Source: an uncultured Bacteroides sp. (GTDB taxonomy: Bacteria > Bacteroidota > Bacteroidia > Bacteroidales > Bacteroidaceae). Taken from it: a stretch of DNA of 64,000 nucleotides. Location: the NCBI GenBank assembly GCA_900755095.1, contig CAAEFE010000120.1, positions 47,998 to 111,997 on the forward strand, read 5' to 3'. Of the stretch, positions 15,390 through 23,405 are shown one piece after another. Numbering within the stretch: the stretch's first letter is position 1; the number at the start of each line of letters is the position of its first letter. The notes under the pieces were generated by a model. That model saw only the letters and a list, made by a program, of their open reading frames with translations. It made no database searches and was not told the DNA's origin. The position numbers and the translations under genes are program-made.

Positions 15390-16382
15390 ATGGAAAATAA
15401 ATTAATCGTATCACTATCGCCCCACGTTCATGGCGGAGACAGCGTACAGAAAAATATGTATGGCGTGCTAATTGCACTGATTCCGGCTTTTCTGGTGTCT
15501 CTCTATTTCTTCGGACTGGGTGCCCTGATTGTCACGGCTACTTCCGTTGCGGCTTGTTTGTTCTTCGAATGGGCGATCGGAAAATATTTAATGAAGAAAC
15601 CGACCACCACCATCTGCGACGGCTCTGCCATCATCACAGGTGTGTTGCTGGCATTTAATTTACCGTCTAACTTGCCTATCTGGATTATCATCCTCGGTGC
15701 ACTGTTTGCTATCGGTGTAGGTAAGATGTCTTTCGGCGGATTAGGCTGCAATCCTTTCAACCCGGCATTGGCAGGCCGCGTATTCCTGCTGCTTTCTTTC
15801 CCGGTGCAGATGACCAGCTGGCCGGTAGTCGGACAGTTGACCGCTTATACGGATGCTACCACCGGTGCCACTCCGCTGGCCTTGATGAAGCAAGCCATTT
15901 ACGGTGACACTGCCGCTTTAAGCCAGATTCCGGACGCATTGACCTTGCTGATCGGACAGAATGGCGGATGCTTGGGTGAAGTGAGTGCGCTGGCTCTGCT
16001 GATCGGACTCGTTTATATGCTCTGGAAGAAAATCATCACCTGGCATATTCCTGTGTCTATCCTGGCTACTGTGTTTGTCTTTGCAGGCATCATGCACCTG
16101 GCAGATCCGGAAAAATACGTTTCTCCGGTATTGCAGTTGCTTTCCGGTGGTCTGATGCTGGGTGCTGTCTTTATGGCAACCGACTATGTGACTTCTCCGA
16201 TGAGTAAGAAAGGGATGCTGATCTATGGTGTATGTATCGGTCTGCTGACGGTAGTTATCCGTCTGTTCGGCGCCTATCCCGAAGGTATGTCGTTCGCCAT
16301 CCTGATTATGAATGCGTTCACTCCGCTGATTAACACCTATTGTAAACCAAAACGCTTTGGGGAGGTAGCGAAGAAGAAATGA
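15390..16382 (+). CDS. rnfD: Rnf electron transport complex subunit D
   Basis: The 330-residue integral membrane protein has about nine helices and the flavinylation site TTGATPL with Thr161 as the likely covalent FMN attachment residue. RnfD, with RnfG, carries covalent FMN and forms part of the ion path. It starts 5 bases after rnfC and overlaps rnfG by 4 bases (ATGA). Confidence 0.97.
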   Translation: MENKLIVSLSPHVHGGDSVQKNMYGVLIALIPAFLVSLYFFGLGALIVTATSVAACLFFEWAIGKYLMKKPTTTICDGSAIITGVLLAFNLPSNLPIWIIILGALFAIGVGKMSFGGLGCNPFNPALAGRVFLLLSFPVQMTSWPVVGQLTAYTDATTGATPLALMKQAIYGDTAALSQIPDALTLLIGQNGGCLGEVSALALLIGLVYMLWKKIITWHIPVSILATVFVFAGIMHLADPEKYVSPVLQLLSGGLMLGAVFMATDYVTSPMSKKGMLIYGVCIGLLTVVIRLFGAYPEGMSFAILIMNAFTPLINTYCKPKRFGEVAKKK

Positions 16383-17125
16383 AAAAGTTAGAATCATCTT
16401 TAAAGAATATGTTGCTGGTACTTACGGGAGTGACTGCTATTTCCGTTGCGTTGCTGGCTTATGTAAATGAACTGACAAAAGGCCCCATTGCCGAAGCGAA
16501 CGCGAAGACACTGAACGAGGCCTTGAAAAAGGTTCTTCCCGAATTTACCAATAATCCGGTAGCGGAAAGCGATACGATCTTCAGTGAGAAAGATGGAAAG
16601 AAGAATGTTGACTTTATCGTTTATCCGGCTAAGAACGGTGAAGAGCTTGTAGGTACGGCTGTTGAAGCTAAATCAATGGGATTTGGCGGTGAACTGAAAG
16701 TGCTGGTAGGCTTTAATGCCGAAGGAAAAATCTATAACTACTCTCTGTTGGCTCACACGGAAACTCCGGGATTGGGCTCTAAAGCCGACAAATGGTTCGG
16801 AGCGTATGATCCTGCGAAAGGAGAAAAGGCAGTATCTCACGAAGAGAGTACGAAATCTATTTTGGGTATGAATCCGGGTGAAGCTCCGTTGACCGTCAGT
16901 AAAGATGGGGGAGCAGTGGATGCCATCACAGCTTCTACCATTACTTCACGCGCTTTCTTGAATGCCGTGAATGCTGCTTATCAGGCCTATAAGGCCGAAG
17001 GCGGGGAAGTGAATGGTGTAACCGGTGCTTCTCAAAAAGCGAAAGGCGCGGACGCAGATGCTGCTGACGCTGCTACGGGAGCTACGATCAAAGTTGAACT
17101 AACTGATTCAGTCAGTGCTAAATAA
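16379..17125 (+). CDS. rnfG: Rnf electron transport complex subunit G
   Basis: The 248-residue protein has one N-terminal membrane helix and an FMN-binding domain whose attachment motif reads ITASTITS, with Thr187 equivalent to the Thr of the SGAT motif. RnfG is a periplasm-facing flavoprotein that joins the electron path across the membrane. The tail from about 215 is Ala/Asp-rich low complexity. Its start overlaps rnfD by ATGA. Confidence 0.96.
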   Translation: MKKLESSLKNMLLVLTGVTAISVALLAYVNELTKGPIAEANAKTLNEALKKVLPEFTNNPVAESDTIFSEKDGKKNVDFIVYPAKNGEELVGTAVEAKSMGFGGELKVLVGFNAEGKIYNYSLLAHTETPGLGSKADKWFGAYDPAKGEKAVSHEESTKSILGMNPGEAPLTVSKDGGAVDAITASTITSRAFLNAVNAAYQAYKAEGGEVNGVTGASQKAKGADADAADAATGATIKVELTDSVSAK

Positions 17126-17139
17126 GAAAGGAGACAGAT

Positions 17140-17724
17140 ATGAATAACTTTAAAGTAATGATGAACGGGATTATCAAAGAGAATCCTACGTTTGTACTCC
17201 TGCTCGGTATGTGTCCTACATTGGGTACTACATCATCGGCTATCAATGGTATGGGTATGGGACTGGCTACCATGTTCGTATTGATCTGCTCGAATGTGGT
17301 GATTTCTTTAATAAAGAACCTGATTCCGGACATGGTGCGTATCCCATCGTTTATTGTGGTGATCGCATCCTTCGTGACCTTGCTTCAAATGGTGATGCAG
17401 GCTTACGTGCCGGGACTGTATGCTACACTCGGTCTTTTCATTCCGTTGATTGTAGTGAACTGTATTGTACTGGGACGTGCCGAAGCCTTCGCTGCCAAGA
17501 ATAACGCAGTTGCTTCTATGTTCGACGGTATCGGTATGGGGCTTGGCTTTACCATCGCCCTGACTTTACTGGGTGCTGTCCGCGAGTTTTTGGGAACCGG
17601 TAAAATCTTCGATTTGACCATCATGCCGGAAGAATATGGAATGTTGGTGTTTGTATTGGCTCCGGGCGCTTTCATCGCTTTGGGATACCTCATTGCGTTG
17701 ATTAACAGTTTCAAGAAAGCCTAA
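17140..17724 (+). CDS. rnfE: Rnf electron transport complex subunit E
   Basis: The 194-residue protein is hydrophobic with about six helices and starts NFKVMMNGIIKENPTFVLLLGMCPTLGTT (read in parts), the family signature including the conserved membrane Cys. RnfE and RnfA are homologous membrane subunits arranged with opposite orientation and hold an iron site between them. It lies 14 bases after rnfG. Confidence 0.96.
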   Translation: MNNFKVMMNGIIKENPTFVLLLGMCPTLGTTSSAINGMGMGLATMFVLICSNVVISLIKNLIPDMVRIPSFIVVIASFVTLLQMVMQAYVPGLYATLGLFIPLIVVNCIVLGRAEAFAAKNNAVASMFDGIGMGLGFTIALTLLGAVREFLGTGKIFDLTIMPEEYGMLVFVLAPGAFIALGYLIALINSFKKA

Positions 17725-17746
17725 TTCAATTAAATAAGAAAAGAAT

Positions 17747-18319
17747 ATGGAATATATATTGATATTTATTTCGGCAATCTTTGTAAACAACATCGTGTTG
17801 TCGCAGTTCCTGGGTATCTGTCCGTTCCTGGGCGTATCCAAGAAGGTGGAAACTGCGATGGGTATGAGCGCTGCGGTTGCTTTCGTGTTGACCATCGCTA
17901 CCATCGTCACTTTCCTGATTCAGAAGTTTGTACTGGATGTTTTCGGACTGGGATACCTGCAGACGATTACATTTATCCTGGTGATTGCCGGATTGGTGCA
18001 GATGGTGGAAATCATCCTGAAAAAGGTGTCTCCGGCTCTGTATCAGGCGTTGGGTGTGTTCTTGCCGCTGATTACAACGAACTGTTGTATTCTTGGTGTC
18101 GCTATCCTGGTGATTCAGAAAGACTATGACCTGCTGACAGGTGTTGTGTACGCGTTTTCTACAGCTATCGGCTTCGGTCTGGCACTGGTGCTTTTTGCCG
18201 GATTGCGCGAACAGATGAGTCTCGTGAAAGTTCCGAAAGGAATGCAAGGAACTCCGATTGCTTTGATTACCGCCGGTTTGCTTGCTATGGCATTCATGGG
18301 ATTCTCCGGCGTGGTGTAA
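17747..18319 (+). CDS. rnfA: Rnf electron transport complex subunit A
   Basis: The 190-residue membrane protein has the RnfA signature NNIVLSQFLGICPFLGVS near the N-terminus and about six helices. It is the last gene of the operon and is followed by a hairpin with a T-run. With RnfBCDEG it forms the ion-pumping ferredoxin:NAD+ oxidoreductase that lets Bacteroides couple fermentation redox balance to an ion gradient. Confidence 0.97.
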   Translation: MEYILIFISAIFVNNIVLSQFLGICPFLGVSKKVETAMGMSAAVAFVLTIATIVTFLIQKFVLDVFGLGYLQTITFILVIAGLVQMVEIILKKVSPALYQALGVFLPLITTNCCILGVAILVIQKDYDLLTGVVYAFSTAIGFGLALVLFAGLREQMSLVKVPKGMQGTPIALITAGLLAMAFMGFSGVV

Positions 18320-18347
18320 GGATTTACAGTTGATAATTAAATAGGGG

Positions 18348-18398
18348 ATTGGAAGCTCTGCTGTGTGGCGACATACAGGTTAGAGTTTCCAATTCTTT
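18348..18398 (+). terminator. terminator of the rnf operon
   Basis: ATTGGAAGCTCT pairs with AGAGTTTCCAAT (one G-T pair) over a roughly 20-base loop and is followed by TTCTTTTTA. Confidence 0.75.
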
Positions 18399-18462
18399 TT
18401 ATACCTAAATGCTACCAAATCGTACCTTAATTACTTTTCAGCAAATAAATTTATGGCAGATT

Positions 18463-18493
18463 ATTGCAATTCCATTTTATTTCCATACATTTG
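18463..18493 (+). promoter_or_regulatory. promoter of galE
   Basis: The -7 box TACATTTG lies at 18486-18493 and ATTG at 18463-18466 is 19 bases upstream, close to the -33 TTTG. The leader to the start codon is about 45 bases. Confidence 0.65.
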
Positions 18494-18542
18494 TAACTCA
18501 AACAATAATAAGCCGAGAAACTAACCATTTTTTATAAAGTAT

Positions 18543-19577
18543 ATGAAAGAAAGAATTTTAGTAACAGGCGGGACAGGATACATTGGGTCTCATACTGTTG
18601 TAGAACTACAAAACAGTGGATATGAAGTAATCATCATCGATAATTTATCAAATTCAAGTGCCGACGTTGTTGACAATATAGAGAAAGTTTCCGGTATTCG
18701 CCCAGTTTTTGAAAAGCTGGACTGTTTGGACTTTGCCGGTCTGGATGCAGTATTTGCAAAATATAAAGGAATTAAGGCAATCATTCACTTTGCAGCTAGC
18801 AAAGCAGTAGGAGAGTCGGTACAAAAACCGTTGCTTTACTACCGTAATAACCTGGTTTCTTTGATTAACCTTCTCGAACTGATGCCAAAACATGGAGTAG
18901 AAGGTATTGTGTTCTCTTCTTCTTGTACAGTATACGGTCAGCCGGACGAGCTGCCGGTAACGGAAAAAGCTCCGATCAAGAAAGCGGAATCACCTTATGG
19001 AAATACCAAACAGATCAATGAAGAGATTATTCGTGATACGGTAGCTTCAGGTGCTCCGATCAATGCGATCATGTTGCGCTATTTCAACCCGATTGGCGCG
19101 CATCCTACTGCATTGCTTGGTGAACTGCCTAACGGGGTTCCTCAAAACCTGATTCCATATCTGACCCAGACAGCCATCGGTATCCGTGAGAAACTTAGCG
19201 TGTTTGGTGACGATTATGATACACCGGACGGTTCTTGTATCCGTGACTTTATCAATGTCGTTGACTTGGCTAAAGCACACGTGATTGCTATCCGTCGTAT
19301 CTTGGAAAAGACACAAAAAGAAAAAGTAGAAGTATTTAATATTGGTACAGGACGTGGTGTTTCTGTATTGGAATTAATAAATGGCTTTGAAAAAGCCACT
19401 GGCGTAAAATTGAATTATCAGATTGTCGGACGTCGTGCAGGCGACATTGAAAAAGTTTGGGCTAACCCGGATTTTGCTAATAAAGAGCTGGGTTGGAAAG
19501 CCGTAGAAACTTTAGAAGATACTTTACGCTCTGCATGGAACTGGCAGCTGAAACTCCGTGAAAGAGGGATTCAATAA
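18543..19577 (+). CDS. galE: UDP-glucose 4-epimerase
   Basis: The 344-residue protein has the NAD-binding TGGTGYIGSH at residues 8-17, the catalytic Tyr-x3-Lys in SPYGNTK, and a GalE-type substrate region (RYFNPIGAHP). It interconverts UDP-glucose and UDP-galactose for galactose use and polysaccharide synthesis. It stands alone between the Rnf operon and a toxin-antitoxin pair, with its own promoter. Length fits the family. Confidence 0.96.
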   Translation: MKERILVTGGTGYIGSHTVVELQNSGYEVIIIDNLSNSSADVVDNIEKVSGIRPVFEKLDCLDFAGLDAVFAKYKGIKAIIHFAASKAVGESVQKPLLYYRNNLVSLINLLELMPKHGVEGIVFSSSCTVYGQPDELPVTEKAPIKKAESPYGNTKQINEEIIRDTVASGAPINAIMLRYFNPIGAHPTALLGELPNGVPQNLIPYLTQTAIGIREKLSVFGDDYDTPDGSCIRDFINVVDLAKAHVIAIRRILEKTQKEKVEVFNIGTGRGVSVLELINGFEKATGVKLNYQIVGRRAGDIEKVWANPDFANKELGWKAVETLEDTLRSAWNWQLKLRERGIQ

Positions 19578-19608
19578 AAGAGAAACTTGTTTTAAATAAC
19601 ATAAAAGT

Positions 19609-19638
19609 TTAAACAAATCGTGCATGCGATTTGTTTAA
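19609..19638 (+). terminator. hairpin after galE
   Basis: A perfect 12-bp stem (19609-19620 with 19627-19638) closes a 6-base loop shortly after galE. The T-rich right arm could aid termination, but there is no separate T-run. Confidence 0.55.
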
Positions 19639-19767
19639 TTGATGCTAATCGACCTGAAGCTGTTTATGAGTATGCGAATATACGTAGATAGTACTTATGC
19701 CTCCCCGGCATAGACAGGAAAGATTGCATAGTAGTTTTGTCGTGTTTTATTTTGTGTTTGTGTTGTG

Positions 19768-19803
19768 ACGGTACTACGACGTGAGTCGTGGTACCGTTTT
19801 TTG
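19768..19803 (+). terminator. strong rho-independent terminator
   Basis: A 13-bp stem (19768-19780 with 19785-19797, one T-G pair) with a GTGA loop is followed by six T residues. It insulates the toxin-antitoxin pair from galE. Confidence 0.85.
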
Positions 19804-19853
19804 GTACGCCCAGCATGGATGTTCTGTTTTATAAAATATTTAGCACTAATTCT

Positions 19854-19883
19854 TTTGTTATCCAAAATTATTTTGTAATTTTG
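19854..19883 (+). promoter_or_regulatory. promoter of higBA
   Basis: TTTG at 19854-19857 and TAATTTTG at 19876-19883 match the -33/-7 pattern with an 18-base gap. The higB start is 18 bases after the -7 box. Confidence 0.7.
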
Positions 19884-19900
19884 TATCAAATGAATAAGAT

Positions 19901-20200
19901 ATGAGAGTAGTATCACATAAGAAATTGAAAGATTTCTACGAGACGAAAGGGTGTGAAGATTCACGTGTTGCTTTAGAACGTTGGTATGATATAGCGGAAA
20001 AAGCAGAATGGCGGAATTTGTCTGATATAAAAGCGGATTTTCTATCGACTGATTATGTGGGCAATCAACACTATGTTTTTAATATCAGAGGGAACAACTA
20101 TCGGCTGGTAGTGGTTGTTAAATTTACGGTGGGATACATTTTTGTCCGTTGGGTGGGAACTCATAAAGAGTATGATAAAATAGATTGTTCAACTATATAA
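19901..20200 (+). CDS. higB: HigB-type toxin
   Basis: The 99-residue protein matches the HigB toxin family: MRVVSHKKLKDFYETKG, then the conserved FNIRGNNYRLVVVVKF and a terminal FVRWVGTHKEYDKID. HigB toxins are RelE-like mRNA interferases that cut ribosome-bound mRNA. The toxin gene comes before the antitoxin gene, as is usual for hig loci. The antitoxin starts 10 bases later. Confidence 0.92.
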   Translation: MRVVSHKKLKDFYETKGCEDSRVALERWYDIAEKAEWRNLSDIKADFLSTDYVGNQHYVFNIRGNNYRLVVVVKFTVGYIFVRWVGTHKEYDKIDCSTI

Positions 20201-20210
20201 TATAATAGAT

Positions 20211-20573
20211 ATGACTAAAATAACGAAAGAACAATACGAATTTGCATTGGCAAGAGTCGAAGAACTTCTGCCTTTGGTGGACGACAGCACTCCTGCAAAT
20301 GACAAGAGCATGGTGGAGCTTTCTGTTATGTCTGATATAGTGATTGCGTATGAGAAGGAACATTTTCCTATAGAAAAACCAACCGTAGCAGAATTGATAG
20401 AATTGTCCCTTGAAGAAAAGGGGATGACACAAAAACAGCTTGCCAGTGAAATAGGGGTTAGCCCTTCACGCGTGAATGATTATATTTCGGGTCGCTCGGA
20501 ACCTACTTTAAAAATAGCTCGCTTGCTTTGCCGGGTACTCAATATACACCCCGCTGCCATGTTGGGATTTTGA
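20211..20573 (+). CDS. higA: HigA-type antitoxin, XRE helix-turn-helix
   Basis: The 120-residue protein has a C-terminal XRE helix-turn-helix (MTQKQLASEIGVSPSRVNDY, about residues 75-94, then GRSEPTLKIARLLC) and an acidic N-terminal part likely to bind the toxin. It should neutralise HigB and repress the operon. The layout fits a type II toxin-antitoxin pair. Confidence 0.92.
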   Translation: MTKITKEQYEFALARVEELLPLVDDSTPANDKSMVELSVMSDIVIAYEKEHFPIEKPTVAELIELSLEEKGMTQKQLASEIGVSPSRVNDYISGRSEPTLKIARLLCRVLNIHPAAMLGF

Positions 20574-20605
20574 AAAAATAGTCAAAACATAATTGTTAGT
20601 GAGAT

Positions 20606-21436
20606 TTATTTGTTTAATGTACCTTTGAAGCAGAATACATCAGTTCCCCAATCAATTTCCGGTAAGACGAATCCGGGAGCAAACAGCCCGAATACGGATG
20701 AGCCGGAGCCGCTCATGGATGCGTAGATTGCTCCTTGATGATAGAGTTCTTCTTTGATTTCTCCAATGACGGGATGTTGCGGGAATACACTTGCTTCGAA
20801 ATCATTGATTAACGTATCCTTCCATTCTTGTACAGGACGCTGGATTGCCTCCCTAACCGGATATTTCGGACGATGGGGATGAATGTTTGAAAAGGCTTCC
20901 CGGGTGGAAACAAAAACATTCGGTTTTATAATCATGATTTGGTAGCCGTTTAATGAAAGTTCGACCGGGGAGAAGATGTTTCCAATTCCCTCGGCAAATA
21001 TCGGTCTGTTTTTGATAAAGAAAGCGCAGTCTGCTCCCAAAGTGGCAGCGTATACTTCCAATTGTTCTTCGGATACTCCCAGCTGATAATGATCGTTGAG
21101 CAACTTTAGTATGAAAGCGGCATCCGATGATCCTCCTCCCAGTCCGGCTCCTGAAGGGATGTGCTTGTATAAGTGGATTTCGATAGGAGGGAGATGAAAT
21201 TCCTTATCCATCAATAAATAGGCTTTTACTACCAGATTGTCTTCAGGGTTACCGGCTATTTCCATTCCATGTTGGTGGAGAGTGAATTTTCGGTCAGCGT
21301 TAGGGGAGGTACGGATTTCCAGTGCGTCTTCCAGAGCCACCGGATAGAAAACTGTTTCCAGATTGTGGTATCCGTCCGGGCGTTTTTCCGTGATGGAAAG
21401 TCCCAGGTTTATTTTGATATTGGGAAAAGCAATCAT
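20606..21436 (-). CDS. ispE: 4-diphosphocytidyl-2-C-methyl-D-erythritol kinase
   Basis: The 276-residue protein is a GHMP kinase: [18 protein letters not shown] at the N-terminus, ATP loop [15 protein letters not shown], and late [11 protein letters not shown]. It phosphorylates CDP-methylerythritol in the MEP isoprenoid pathway. It is transcribed divergently from dnaB; both start codons sit beside 14-bp inverted AT-rich repeats. Confidence 0.96.
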   Translation of the reverse strand: MIAFPNIKINLGLSITEKRPDGYHNLETVFYPVALEDALEIRTSPNADRKFTLHQHGMEIAGNPEDNLVVKAYLLMDKEFHLPPIEIHLYKHIPSGAGLGGGSSDAAFILKLLNDHYQLGVSEEQLEVYAATLGADCAFFIKNRPIFAEGIGNIFSPVELSLNGYQIMIIKPNVFVSTREAFSNIHPHRPKYPVREAIQRPVQEWKDTLINDFEASVFPQHPVIGEIKEELYHQGAIYASMSGSGSSVFGLFAPGFVLPEIDWGTDVFCFKGTLNK

Positions 21437-21518
21437 ATTTCTATTTACTATTTTACTATTTACTATTTACAGTGCTTCACATTACAATTAATCATAGCTG
21501 GATAATGTGAATCGGGAG

Positions 21519-21526
21519 CAAAGTTA
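21519..21526 (-). promoter_or_regulatory. -7 promoter box for ispE
   Basis: On the - strand this reads TAACTTTG, matching TANNTTTG, about 83 bases before the ispE start. Confidence 0.55.
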
Positions 21527-21570
21527 CTAAAATCTTCATTTTTCCTTATTCATTCTTCGTGATTATATTC

Positions 21571-21578
21571 TATCTTTG
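21571..21578 (+). promoter_or_regulatory. -7 promoter box for dnaB
   Basis: TATCTTTG matches TANNTTTG. The leader of about 95 bases contains an 8-bp inverted repeat (21585-21592 with 21626-21633). Confidence 0.6.
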
Positions 21579-21674
21579 TCGTCTCGACTGGAAGAATTCC
21601 GTGATAAATGTGATAATAGAGTCTGTCCAGTCGTAAAATAATAAATAGTAAATCGTAAAATAGTAAATATCTCG

Positions 21675-23234
21675 ATGGCCGAACAGAAAAGAAATACCCG
21701 CAATTCAAAGTCTACTAAAATACAACCGGTAAATGATTATGGTCGTATTCAGCCGCAGGCGCCTGAACTGGAAGAAGCAGTTTTGGGAGCTTTAATGATT
21801 GAAAAGGACGCTTATTCATTGGTGAGTGAAATTCTTCGTCCCGAATCATTTTACGAACGCCGGCATCAGTTGATTTATTCTGCTATCGTCGATCTTGCGG
21901 TGAACCAGAAACCGGTGGATATTCTGACTGTAAAGGAACAACTTAGTAAACGCGGAGACTTGGAAGAGGTGGGAGGTCCCTTCTATATTACTCAATTGAG
22001 TAGTAAGGTGGCTTCATCCGCACATATTGAATACCATGCCCGTATTATTGCACAGAAATCGCTGGCGCGTGAGCTGATAACGTTTACGAGTAATATTCAG
22101 AGTAAAGCGTTTGATGAAACGTTGGATGTGGACGACTTGATGCAGGAAGCGGAAGGTAAGCTTTTCGAGATCTCACAGCAGAATATGAAAAAAGATTATA
22201 CGCAGATCAATCCGGTGATTGACGAAGCCTATAAACTAATTCAGAAAGCTGCGGCTCGAACCGATGGTTTGAGTGGTCTGGAGAGTGGTTTCACGAAACT
22301 TGATAAGATGACTTCGGGTTGGCAGAATTCCGACCTTATTATTATAGCTGCCCGTCCTGCTATGGGTAAGACTGCTTTCGTTCTTTCAATGGCTAAGAAT
22401 ATTGCGGTGGATTACCGGAACCCGGTGGCGTTGTTCTCTCTTGAAATGAGTAACGTTCAGTTGGTGAACCGTTTGATTGCGAATGTCTGCGAGATTCCGA
22501 GCGAGAAAATCAAAAGCGGGCAGTTGGCAAATTATGAATGGCAACAACTGGACTATAAACTGAAGAATCTGATGGATGCACCGCTTTACGTGGATGATAC
22601 GCCGTCTCTGTCTGTGTTTGAACTTCGAACCAAAGCGCGTCGTTTGGTACGCGAACATGGGGTGCGAATCATCATCATTGACTACCTTCAGTTGATGAAT
22701 GCGAGTGGGATGGCGTTTGGTAGCCGTCAGGAAGAGGTTAGTACCATTTCCCGTTCGTTGAAAGGATTGGCGAAAGAGTTGAGTATTCCGATTATCGCAC
22801 TGTCACAGTTGAATCGTGGTGTGGAAAGTCGTGAAGGTATTGACGGTAAACGACCGCAGTTGAGTGACCTTCGTGAATCGGGAGCCATCGAGCAGGATGC
22901 CGATATGGTGTGCTTTATCCACCGTCCGGAATACTATAAGATATTTCAGGATGATCGTGGTAATGACTTGCGCGGTATGGCGGAAATTGTAATCGCCAAG
23001 CATCGTAACGGTGCGGTAGGCGAGGTGTTGCTCCGCTTTAAGGGTGAGTTTACCCGTTTCTCTAATCCGGAGGACGATATGGTGATCCCGATGCCGGGCG
23101 AGCCTGCAGGAGCTATGTTAGGATCGAAAATGAATACAGGTAATGCTGGTTCCATACCTCCTCCCGCACCTGATTTTGCACCGCAGACGGAGAATCCATT
23201 CGGAGCACCGGGAGATGGACCGTTACCATTTTAG
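21675..23234 (+). CDS. dnaB: replicative DNA helicase DnaB
   Basis: The 519-residue protein has the N-terminal DnaB domain (PQAPELEEAVLGALM) and the RecA-like C-terminal motor with Walker A ARPAMGKTAF, followed by LFSLEMS and IIIDYLQLM. It unwinds DNA at the replication fork. The C-terminus has a Pro/Gly/Ala-rich tail of about 45 residues, as in other Bacteroides. No intein was seen. Confidence 0.97.
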   Translation: MAEQKRNTRNSKSTKIQPVNDYGRIQPQAPELEEAVLGALMIEKDAYSLVSEILRPESFYERRHQLIYSAIVDLAVNQKPVDILTVKEQLSKRGDLEEVGGPFYITQLSSKVASSAHIEYHARIIAQKSLARELITFTSNIQSKAFDETLDVDDLMQEAEGKLFEISQQNMKKDYTQINPVIDEAYKLIQKAAARTDGLSGLESGFTKLDKMTSGWQNSDLIIIAARPAMGKTAFVLSMAKNIAVDYRNPVALFSLEMSNVQLVNRLIANVCEIPSEKIKSGQLANYEWQQLDYKLKNLMDAPLYVDDTPSLSVFELRTKARRLVREHGVRIIIIDYLQLMNASGMAFGSRQEEVSTISRSLKGLAKELSIPIIALSQLNRGVESREGIDGKRPQLSDLRESGAIEQDADMVCFIHRPEYYKIFQDDRGNDLRGMAEIVIAKHRNGAVGEVLLRFKGEFTRFSNPEDDMVIPMPGEPAGAMLGSKMNTGNAGSIPPPAPDFAPQTENPFGAPGDGPLPF

Positions 23235-23362
23235 TTAATAGTTGATAACTGATAGTGAAAATGCTCTGCGCAACATTTCTTCTATCTGTATGTTATTCCG
23301 CATGGTAACTATCAACTATAAACTTTTTTATCTAACCTTCTCGGTCAACCGAAAAATCTTAT

Positions 23363-23370
23363 TAACTTTG
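23363..23370 (+). promoter_or_regulatory. -7 promoter box for pheT
   Basis: TAACTTTG matches TANNTTTG, 35 bases before the pheT start. Upstream, a 10-bp inverted repeat (23238-23247 with 23310-23319) and a T-run may end dnaB transcription. Confidence 0.6.
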
Positions 23371-23405
23371 CAAATCTTTTTGAGAAACAATAAAAAATTA
23401 AATAT

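Larger units (their letters stand above)
19578..19900. other. 323-base spacer between galE and higB
   Basis: The spacer holds a 12-bp inverted repeat (19609-19638), an unassigned central stretch with no convincing ORF, a strong terminator hairpin (19768-19803), and then the higBA promoter. A TAGTTTTG at 19732-19739 resembles a -7 box about 30 bases before the terminator, so a very short transcript is conceivable but weakly supported. Confidence 0.6.
21443..21668. repeat. 14-bp AT-rich inverted repeats next to both divergent start codons
   Basis: The 14 bases at 21443-21456 are the reverse complement of 21655-21668, and neighbouring TAGTAAAT/ATTTACTA units extend the likeness. One copy ends 6 bases before the ispE start and the other 6 bases before the dnaB start, so both lie where the ribosome binds. 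Confidence 0.7.

Noticed and set aside
19732..19803. Possible short RNA between a TAGTTTTG box and the strong terminator
   Set aside because: The -33 element is missing and the predicted transcript would be mostly the hairpin; kept only as a note on the spacer.
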